From Amorphochlora amoebiformis (Eukaryota > Cercozoa > Chlorarachniophyceae), in contig BAAHQB010000020.1 in the NCBI GenBank assembly GCA_054601695.1, forward strand, positions 1,054,001 through 1,118,000: 64,000 nucleotides of DNA. Direction: 5' to 3'. The notes beneath the pieces were generated by a model. The model worked only from the letters and a program-made list of their open reading frames with translations. It made no database searches and had not been told where the DNA came from. The position numbers were made by a program, and so were the translations under genes. Positions 13,982 through 64,000 of the stretch are shown here, in pieces; within the stretch, counting starts at the first letter, position 1; each line of letters opens with the position of its first letter.

Positions 13982-14356
13982 TAATGTGTGTGTGTGTGTG
14001 TGTATTGCGAGAGAAAGTGTATCAGAGAAAGAAGATCTGTGAGTCTATTTCACAGAGTTTAAGACATAGTATAGCTTGCTGCAGATCGCTGAATATCCTA
14101 GAAATTGCAAAAGATCGTCTCACCCAACCCTGAGGGGTACTTCTGAGTGTTGCCTTTAGTAACAGGGTTTCAGACTATCAACCATATCACGCTCCGGGAT
14201 ACACCGAAGATTCTGGAATATTCTATGCTCACTTACCCACCGAGTTAAGAAAATCCACATTGAAATATCCAATGGTAGCAATATATTTACGTATATCTAT
14301 GTGTTGGTATATAAATATATATATATATATATATATACATATATACAAATTAATAC

Positions 14357-14407
<51 letters not shown>

Positions 14408-14541
14408 GTATGCATGTTTGTATGCAAGCGTATATATTCTTCCGATTACGTATGTTCATTTCACTGTAATACATACATAATATTATACATAAGATATACA
14501 TTTAGAAAGTCTATATATATACATATATGCATGTAAATGCC

Positions 14542-14626
<85 letters not shown>

Positions 14627-14638
14627 GTGTGTATATAT

Positions 14639-14678
<40 letters not shown>

Positions 14679-15447
14679 TATAAATATTACTAATGCAACT
14701 TAATTCCGAAAATGAACATGTAGTACCTCAGACGCAAACTTCTCTCTAAATGCCCTTGACCACGCGGAGAGTAGACCTCGATGAGCCTGCAGGATCATGC
14801 AGCCACCTGCACTGCCAGGGCAATTCAGCGGTTCGACAATAATTTTGACATTGGAGTTGTCGTTTCGCATGTCTCTCATCCTCCTCAATACGTTGAGGGC
14901 CACCTTGGCGCCGTAACTATCGTTTTTGTCGATAAAATTTTCCTTTTTCATCGGCATCTCACACACCTCAAGTTCGTCGATCATCGCGTACCAGCCTTTC
15001 CTCACGGTAGGATACTCAAAATTCACGGTGCACTCACGGCCATCAATTGTCATGATATGCCCAACATGCTGGTGGGTAACAGAGCCCCAGTGGTAGCAAG
15101 GTCGCTTCACAGACTTCTTTACTCGCACGATGTCGAGAAGGCTGAGGGATCGAGGTTTGATAGCTTGTCGGGCACGGAACTGCTTATCCTTACTGTCGCT
15201 GGACTGGGAGCTTGAGAACTGCTAAATATCACATAATAGAAATGAAAGTATACATGTTCTAAAATATCGCATAGCATAAAACCACGAATATTTGCATACG
15301 TGTAAAATATATATGTTGCAGTCTTGATATATATATACATACATACATATATACATAAAGTATTATATGTACATATGTGTGTGTACTTATACATAAAATA
15401 AATAAATAAATATATATTATATATAATATATATATATAAATATATAT

Positions 15448-15482
<35 letters not shown>

Positions 15483-15566
15483 GATATCTATTTATATAAT
15501 ATGTGTGTGCATGTATACCATATATATGAATGTACTTTTATATACATGAGTGCAAATCATACATTG

Positions 15567-15621
<55 letters not shown>

Positions 15622-15671
15622 ATATATGCGTATATATATGGCTATGTGTGTGTTTGTATACATACTATTAT

Positions 15672-15704
<33 letters not shown>

Positions 15705-15713
15705 CATATATAC

Positions 15714-15746
<33 letters not shown>

Positions 15747-16702
15747 ATATATATGTATGTATATATATATATATATATACTATACATATATTTATATATG
15801 TAAATATATATATGTACACTTCATATATACTATGATTATAGAAGTACGCATATTATCCCCACAACATACATTTTTCGAATGCAAACCTCTTCCACATACG
15901 GCTTGGGATCCCATTCGAGGAAGCTGGTCCAAGTTTCCCTAGTTTCCCGAGAAAGGCAAGTCTTCTTGTTTACGCAAGCTTCTTGCCGACTTTCCTTCTG
16001 CATTGGGAAAAAAAAACAAATAGATTGAAACCCAATAAACAAGATGAAGCTTGAGGTGCCATGTTTGAATTTTTACTATGGTAGCGCTTGACCGCTTCTT
16101 ATTCCGATTCCTCCTTTTCAAAACTTCCTTGAGCTTGCGGTCACTTTGCAGCTTCTTCTGAAGCTTCTTCTGCCTCTTCTTCTGCTTTATCGTATTCTCC
16201 ACTGGGTCAAAGACTTCTGTCTTGAAGTTGAGCAGCTCCTTTCGGATTTCGGGCGAGAAATCATCCATATTCTTGTCCATCAGCTCGTGCAACTCGGTTG
16301 GGTATTCGTCTTTCTGACCCTGCACCATCCTCTTCGGATCGTTGACGAACCTCTCAAGGTAGATGAATGGGTAGTGCTCCTTTTTGACCTTCTTGCAATA
16401 GCGATAGGCGTGTGCCCGAAAGTCGCGTGCTGACGTCTCTTTCTTCAACACTCCACAGCCGAAGGGACATGGGGTGGTAGAGGTTTCTGCCGTCGGGATT
16501 GAGAGTGTAGACTGGTCATCGCAGTTATTGTAATAGTTATTCATCTGCAAAAGACAAGAGTAACTCTCGAGGCCCATATATTCTGAAGTAGATACACATT
16601 GGAAATCTGTTTGCTCCGGTATATGCGAGCACCGACCTGTGGTATCAATGGCAGCGGCAACATTTGTGCATTGATAATGTGCGAATCCAAACTTGAAGCC
16701 AT
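9299..16702 (-). CDS. Gene B: BTB/BACK protein with zinc-finger-like N-terminus and MIB-type SH3 modules, about 1150 aa
   Basis: Nine exons on the minus strand: 16702-16637, 16544-16077, 15997-15870, 15210 (or 15221)-14727, 13491-13427, 13366-12451, 11970-10778, 10071-10017, 9379-9299. Phases agree throughout; using the acceptor before 15210 the total is 3456 nt including stop. In order: a Cys/His cluster (CPFGCG...H...C), a very basic Lys/Arg/Gln stretch, an SH3_15-like module ([17 protein letters not shown]), a BTB domain ([17 protein letters not shown]) running across exons 4-6, a helical BACK-like region, a second MIB-type SH3-like module near [12 protein letters not shown], and a long C-terminal region I do not recognise. 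BTB/BACK proteins commonly act as substrate adaptors of Cullin-3 ubiquitin ligases; that role here is inference. The start ATG (16700-16702) opens [10 protein letters not shown]. It is divergent from gene C and convergent with gene A. Confidence 0.83.
9705..9995 (-). repeat. Three echo copies at the donor side of gene B exon 8
   Basis: On the + strand the block AGTGATATTGAAAATCATTA then GGCTTGAAT recurs at about 9715-9755, 9797-9838 and 9955-9993, separated by (AT)n. The copy at 9955 adjoins the donor of the exon ending at 10017 (minus strand), so the array starts from the intron 5' end. Confidence 0.7.
13525..13620. repeat. Two-copy direct repeat in gene B intron 4
   Basis: AATGTATATCTATGGAATAT then TTATATACATATATTT occurs twice in tandem, about 38 bp apart, just upstream (on the minus strand) of the exon starting at 13491. 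Confidence 0.6.
14035..14275. repeat. Dispersed repeat copy 1 (related to 23100-23410)
   Basis: A block of complex sequence inside gene B intron 4. It shares GGGTTTCAGAC-AT-AA, preceded by TAGTAACA and followed by a CACGC-like stretch, with the block at about 23.2 kb (CAGCAACGGGGTTTCAGACG). Both copies lie in the same orientation inside introns of opposite-strand genes. They may be relics of one mobile element, but no terminal repeats or ORF were seen. Confidence 0.4.
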
Positions 16703-17043
16703 CCTCGCTGTTTTTATGAATTGTTCCTATCGGCCCGGGTTGGGATTCTATTTTTTTTTGGGGTGACCCATGAAATCGAACGAGTATTGAAGATTGGATA
16801 TCTAGATATCTCTCTATATAGTCAAAATATCCGAAACTTTATATTAAAGATAATAAAGATCGGATATATAAACTGAATAATTTTCGGTTTCAACGGTTAC
16901 ACCTCAATGTTTGGGGTGGCCCAAATAAAGTGACGCGCCCCCATGTAACGATATTGTGATCTTTAGTCGAATTCACCGGGAATCCGCTTTTGTTCCAGAA
17001 GACACGTGTCGAACGCTTTGTGGACACGTGTCACCCCAGCACC
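16703..17043. promoter_or_regulatory. Bidirectional promoter region between genes B (-) and C (+)
   Basis: Only 341 bp separate the ATG of gene B (16702) from the ATG of gene C (17044), so both 5' UTRs and core promoters must lie here or overlap. The sequence lacks long (AT)n, unlike all introns. It includes a palindromic GGATATCTAGATATC near 16796 and two GACACGTGTC palindromes close to the gene C start. Confidence 0.6.
17001..17032. promoter_or_regulatory. Paired perfect 10-bp palindromes GACACGTGTC
   Basis: GACACGTGTC occurs at 17001-17010 and again at 17023-17032. The centres are 22 bp apart, close to two helical turns. Each contains the CACGTG E-box/G-box core bound by bHLH or bZIP factors in many eukaryotes. 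The second copy ends 11 nt before the gene C ATG. A regulatory role is inferred from symmetry, spacing and position. Confidence 0.6.
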
Positions 17044-33147
<16,104 letters not shown>

Positions 33148-33179
33148 ATATTCATATATGTCACTTATTTAATGTATAC

Positions 33180-33219
<40 letters not shown>

Positions 33220-33744
33220 AGATATATTTATATTAATATATATATATATATGTATATATATGTATATATATATCCATGAATCCTATATATACATATATAT
33301 ATATATATATGTATATATATGTTTATATATATCCATGAATCCTATATATACATACATATATATATATATATATATATGTGTGTGTAATATATATATAATA
33401 TACATTTATATGTATTTATATAAATGTATATAATACATGTATATATACATATATATATACATATATATATATACATATATATATGTATATGTAGTAACGT
33501 ACAACAAAATGTCTTCAATCCTAATCCCAAGTATTTTTTATACATATATATATATATATATATATATGTATATTATAAGTATATTTAAATATATATGTAT
33601 ATAATATATATATATGTATGGATATATGTATATATATACATATATATAAATATATATATATATATACATATTCATACGTACATATATGTTTGCACTTATA
33701 TTCCTTACATAGGTCACCAATCGAGGTGTGAGGAGGTTAGCTCT

Positions 33745-34192
33745 TACACCTAACCCTAACCCTAACCCTAACCCTAACCCTAACCCTAACCCTAGCACTC
33801 CACCCTGAACCCTAACTCTTAACCCTAACGCTTCCCCTAACCCTAACCGTAGCACTACACCCTGAACCCTAACCCTGACCCTAGCCTTAACCCTAGATTT
33901 CCTCCTGAACCCTGACCCTAACCCTAACCCTAGATTTCCTCCTGAACCCTAGCCCTAGCCCTAGCCCTAACCCTCAAATTCCGCCCTGAACCTTAAACTT
34001 AACCCTAACCCTAACCCTCGGACTCTGAAATGAATAATCCCATCCTAAACCCTAACCCTAACCCTAACCTTAACTCTAGAATTCTACCCTGAACCCTAAC
34101 GACACCCTAATCTGAACCCTAACCCTAACCCTAACCCTAACCCTAACCCTAGCATTCCAGTCTGAACCCGAACCCTAACTCTAACCGTATAT
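33745..34192 (+). repeat. Degenerate CCCTAA telomere-like tract
   Basis: CCCTAA repeats interrupted by a recurring GCATTCCACCCTGAACCCTA-like phrase (variants with ATTTCCTCCTGAACCC) about every 50-70 bp, forming a higher-order unit. Intergenic. Confidence 0.9.
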
Positions 34193-34223
34193 TATAAATA
34201 TATATATATATATGTATATATAC

Positions 34224-34340
<117 letters not shown>

Positions 34341-35477
34341 ATATATATATAATATATATATGTATATATACATATATACATATATAATTTGTTATAAAGA
34401 TGTACATGCATATACAATCTATTACTATGGTACGTATTTATACGCCTATGCAATAAATATTACATATGACACTAGATATGTAAATATACATATATATATA
34501 TACATATATATATATATGTCTCCTCAGATATATACTAGATATAAATATATATTATATATAACCCTACTGAAATATTGAAATTAAACTTTCTACTTCAAAC
34601 GTTAGGCTTCGCAGCTATATCAATGTATATAGCCCCCTACGATTGAAGGAGTTGAATATATAGATATATATATCTTCGAGTAGATGTACTCATCTGGATA
34701 AATCATATGCGGACGGCCTAAATCCATCCGATCTAGATATTACTAGATTAGATATCTAGATATTACTAGATTAGATATTCTAGATATTACTAGATTAGAT
34801 ACTACATTGCTAGATCATATGTAGTAGATACTCACATGTTCTAGATAATGCTCATATCCACTAGATTCAGCAGCTAGAGTATAGACCTAATATAACTTAT
34901 ATCCTGGTGCGCGCAATTAATTTAGAATTAATTAACAAGATTAAGTCGCATTGCGTACTCGCGCCAATTAACTCTGGTAATATATATAACTAGAATAATT
35001 ATAACCAAATAATTATACTAGCACACCCCAGATCTAGCAGATCAACGACCTACTAGACCTAAGTCTCAGCTAACTGAGAACCTCATACGGAGGTAGAACT
35101 TATAGTTAGCATGTATTATCCAGTATATTAAGTACATTTTTTCTAGGTTTTGCTAGATGATTGATCGATATCGATCTGGGACTATATCTAATATATATAC
35201 ACAAAAAGACACTTACATGTATACAAATCATGCCATTTGAATACTATTAGTGTCTATACAATGCAATAGTTCTATTAATCCTGGTAGTTTCACCTTATAA
35301 TGATCAATCTCGGATAAACGGGACTATTACAGAAAGCCTAATTTCACCCAAAACTAAACCATATATTCTTCTATAGCTAGGTGAATCACTAGAAAGTCTA
35401 GAAGTAGTACTCGTAAACATGTAATTAATCTGTTACTATAGTTAATATCTGCATCGTCATGATTATGATAACATAAC

Positions 35478-35862
35478 CATTATCTTTATCAGATTATATA
35501 TGACATACCGTACATGTAGTGTAACATTAGTAACAACCATTATATATACATGTATAATCGCATATACATAACCATTATGTAGATTATCAGATTATATATG
35601 ACATACCGTACATGTAGTGTAACATTAGTAACAACCATTATATATGCATGTATAATCGCATATACATAACCATTATCTAGATTATCAGATTATATATGGC
35701 ATACCGTACATGTAGTGTAACATTAGTAACAACCATTATATATGCATGTATAATCGCATATACATAACCATTATCTAGATTATCAGATTATATATGGCAT
35801 ACCGTACACGTAGTGTAACACTAGTAACAACCATTATATATACATGTATAATTATGGTTATT
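35478..35862 (+). repeat. 98-bp tandem repeat, about four copies
   Basis: AGATTATATATG-CATACCGT, ACATGTAGTGTAACATTAGT, AACAACCATTATATATGCAT, GTATAATCGCATATACATAA recur with starts at 35491, 35589, 35687 and 35785, exactly 98 bp apart. Copies differ at few bases. No coding potential. Confidence 0.9.
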
Positions 35863-35904
35863 ATGATCATTGCTTGTATCTAGTATATACCAGTATATAT
35901 ATAA

Positions 35905-35940
<36 letters not shown>

Positions 35941-35980
35941 TATAGATATAAAAAAAATAATTGTGCAGTATAAACCATAG

Positions 35981-36040
<60 letters not shown>

Positions 36041-36207
36041 GACGTATATATATATATATATATAAATTGATATATATTATATATATGTATATGTATACAT
36101 ATACACATATATATAATTCATATAAATATGTAATATCCGATGATGTATGTATGTATGTATATGTATATGTGTACACTATAGTATATATACTAGTATGTAT
36201 ATGACAC

Positions 36208-36246
<39 letters not shown>

Positions 36247-36354
36247 ACAATTTAGAAAGATTATAGAGAAAAGTAATATATATAAATAATATTATATAAT
36301 TATATACATAATTATATACATAATTATAATATATTATATATATATATATATATA

Positions 36355-36399
<45 letters not shown>

Positions 36400-36458
36400 A
36401 CTTCAAAAAGCATTCACATCTATTACACAATACCCGGCGTAGTGTTTTTGAGTATACT

Positions 36459-36577
<119 letters not shown>

Positions 36578-36922
36578 TTTTATATATATATATATTTTTA
36601 TATATACACATAATTACATATATAATATAATACACACATATGTTTCTGAAAACATACGTAGTTACATCATATACACATACACTCATAATACATAAGCCTC
36701 ATGTATTATATACGTATATATATACACACCTACACATCTAGGAAGAAAATATATGATGTTCAGAGGGGAGAGGAAGCAAGCAGAATCCGATATTAAATAT
36801 AAGATATCTTTTATATCATGACCTTCAATACCAAATATCCTAAAATATAATATGCGCATATCTAAATTCAAAATAGTGAACACGTGCTCTCTCCGACCTT
36901 CCACCGAAACAGCTACCCATCC

Positions 36923-51045
<14,123 letters not shown>

Positions 51046-51938
51046 CCAGTTACCTCTAGGTATATATATATCCATATAACACATTGAGATATCTCACATA
51101 TAAAGATAGAGATATGTAGATATGTATTGTATGTTATATAATATTCTAAAATGTTTCTATGAGTATTACGTGTGTTTACGCACAAACTTGATGTTGTACG
51201 TATAAGTGTGTGCGTAAATATATATATATATATATATATATGTATTATATATATAAATATATATACGTATAATATATATGCATAATTCAATATATTTGAA
51301 ACATTTTTTAACAATAAGTATAAATATATATTTATTTAAATATATCTAAAGTATATACTCAATCTAGTGCATGTTTTGTGATGTCATTGCCGCATTATTA
51401 CGCATTATTCCGCATTATTCAAGAAATATCTCCGAGTGCTAAATACACAATGCAAACCAATATGTGTACATTAAATAAATACATGTGTTCGGTAATATAT
51501 AATACATATATATATATGTATATATATATATATATGTATGTATATATATATATATATATATATACATATATACATGCACATTCATGCAATATGTATCTCC
51601 TGCGTATACCAAAATACATGTATTATATAACTACATGTGTATCCACATATATACTATTATATGCCATTAAAATAAACATATATATATATATATATCTATA
51701 TATATATATATATATATATATACATACATATATATATATATACCTTAGTCATTTACCCGAGCTCTGATCTTATTCTTTTGGTCGACGGTCTGTCTGGCCT
51801 TAGCTGGATGGATCAGATTGCAATAACACACCCTTCATTGATCTCTAGGAAATTTTATGGTAGATGATTCGGACTCGCACTTGCGCTTGTCTGAATGTAT
51901 GCCATTTCTAACTTTACTTGTCAGCAATCATGAAGTTT

Positions 51939-51982
<44 letters not shown>

Positions 51983-53054
51983 TATATGAGTTATACAAGC
52001 AGACGGCCATAGTCCAAATACATGCTAGACATGCCCTAGATGCCGACTACTTAAACTAGCTCCGATGTAGCTTCTAGAGCTAATCTAGCTAATCTAATAA
52101 TGAAGGCCCGGCCCATACAATAGATATTACCTAGATTACACACACTGTCGGACACCTTCAAGTGAAATCATGTATTTATACTACTACTAGTACTACACCT
52201 AGCTTAGTAGTTGTATTATCCACTGTACAATATTAATAGTCTGAAAGTGCGTACATGTATCATACACTCGAATGTATTACAATCTAGACAAATGTGTACG
52301 TACGTACGTACTAAAGCAACAATGTTGTTGTTGCAGTCCGAACGTATACACTTCGCATGCATTTGGCTAAATGCTATAAACGTAATTGATATCTGTGTGT
52401 ATATTTTCTGTCTACATACATTGTACTGTACACTTAACATTCGCACACGCACGCGATAGTATGTCATATACATCATACGTACGCATCATGCGACGCATCC
52501 GTATGTACGCACATGCGTATGTACGCACCCGGAAAACACATATTACCGTGAGCAGACCAAGTTCTACTCAAGTCGCTTAAGTATTTTAAATCTTTTTTGT
52601 GCAATTAAGCTTAATCTATAGTTAATCTAGTTAATGTTGGTATATAAGAAATGTAGATTATTCTAGACGCACGCACAATCTCTAGAATCCAGGCAATCAA
52701 GACATTTAACTAATATCTTACGCATCGACAATGAAGTACAAAAATATATACAAACACAATTATGAATCATGCAATAATAAAATTTCGTCATACGAAGATG
52801 TTATGGCCGGTCACACTAGCAACCGAATGTATATCACACTAACATCTATGTTCATCACAAGAACTTAAACATTCGCACCCGCACTGAGCTAGCACATACG
52901 TACGTATGCATATCTACGTGCCATCGTCTACACTAAGCTAACAGCATCAATTTAGCCTCCCTTGCTCCATGTATGTATTCATACGTATTTCCCCCCGGTT
53001 CTCATCTCTCACCCCCCCCCCCCCCCCCATTCTCCGCCACGCTAACTCTCGATT
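51046..53054. other. Convergent intergenic region between genes D and E
   Basis: (AT)n and AT-rich sequence to about 51770, then about 1.2 kb of complex DNA rich in CTAG, GTAC, ACGT and CATG palindromes (for example GTACGTACGTACGTAC near 52300 and CGTACGCATCATGCGACGCA near 52478). No ORF with splice support. A C17-18 run lies at about 53012-53028, 27-43 bp beyond the gene E stop on the minus strand. Confidence 0.6.
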
Positions 53055-63838
<10,784 letters not shown>

Positions 63839-63927
63839 CTATTAATTTTCTATTATATATATATATATATATATATGTATTTGATCTTGTTTGGAGTCTT
63901 TTGTTTTCGACTCTATTTATATTTGAA

Positions 63928-63959
<32 letters not shown>

Positions 63960-64000
63960 GAATCATATAGTAAACATATCTTCATTGCATATATATATAT

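Larger units (their letters stand above)
12451..15221 (-). other. BTB-BACK core of gene B (exons 4-6)
   Basis: Exon 4 carries the SH3-like module and the first half of BTB (VKIIVEPL then AHRGLL). Exon 5 (65 nt) encodes [20 protein letters not shown], matching the central beta strand and the F..mL motif of BTB. Exon 6 begins by completing MYDPS and continues with [14 protein letters not shown], the BTB end, then the BACK-like helices. Introns of 1235 and 60 nt separate the parts. The last part of exon 6 carries a basic, Trp-containing region ending AAVVKK. Confidence 0.8.

Noticed and set aside
33745-34192. CCCTAA tracts as a chromosome end
   Set aside because: The tracts are degenerate, internal, present in both orientations and flanked by genes on both sides, so they are interstitial.
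51750-51930. Minus-strand block with [15 protein letters not shown] and a GTAAAT donor
   Set aside because: It lies beyond the gene E stop with no neighbouring exon in phase; it could be chance or part of an unseen gene.

Overview
The window is eukaryotic nuclear DNA from an intron-rich protist. Codon-like sequence is confined to short blocks of about 29-220 nt bounded by canonical GT/AG signals. These blocks are separated by introns made almost wholly of (AT)n, (GA/CT)n and degenerate TTAGGG/CCCTAA repeats. The membrane-protein families (a chromist-style seven-helix protein and a TauE/SafE carrier) suggest a stramenopile, haptophyte or alveolate-type lineage, but I cannot name the species. 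Nearly all long tyrosine/isoleucine ORFs are read-through of (AT)n, and the Ser/Leu or Arg/Glu ORFs are (CT)n/(GA)n; none is treated as a gene.

I joined exons by hand, requiring a splice signal at each edge and matching codon phase at every junction. This gives five genes. (A) + strand, about 1-7240, 5' end outside the window: the 3' half of a seven-helix protein. (B) - strand, 16702-9299: a complete nine-exon BTB/BACK protein of about 1150 residues with MIB-type SH3 modules. (C) + strand, 17044-33147: a complete 15-exon paralogue of A, 401 residues. (D) + strand, 36923-51045: a 21-exon TauE/SafE transporter of about 455 residues. (E) - strand, 63838-53055, 5' end outside the window: a charged coiled-coil protein, 12 exons visible. 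A and C are tandem paralogues with B inserted in inverse orientation. B and C share a 341-bp divergent promoter region. A/B and D/E converge.

The most unusual feature is what I call exon-edge echo arrays. Beside at least twenty exons, the splice site plus the adjoining 10-60 nt of exon and intron is repeated two to about twelve times. The copies are spaced by (AT)n or embedded in CCCTAA repeats. The effect is seen in all five genes, at both acceptors and donors. A few copies are complete extra exons that keep frame.

A second pattern is that telomere-like repeats sit inside introns. Where they abut a 3' splice site they are always in the CCCTAA sense, which contains the branch-point-like CTAAC. 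Intergenic DNA differs sharply from introns: three islands (about 8.4-9.3, 34.6-35.9 and 52.0-52.9 kb) are low in microsatellite and rich in CTAG and other 4-bp palindromes. No tRNA, rRNA, CRISPR array or intact transposon was recognised.
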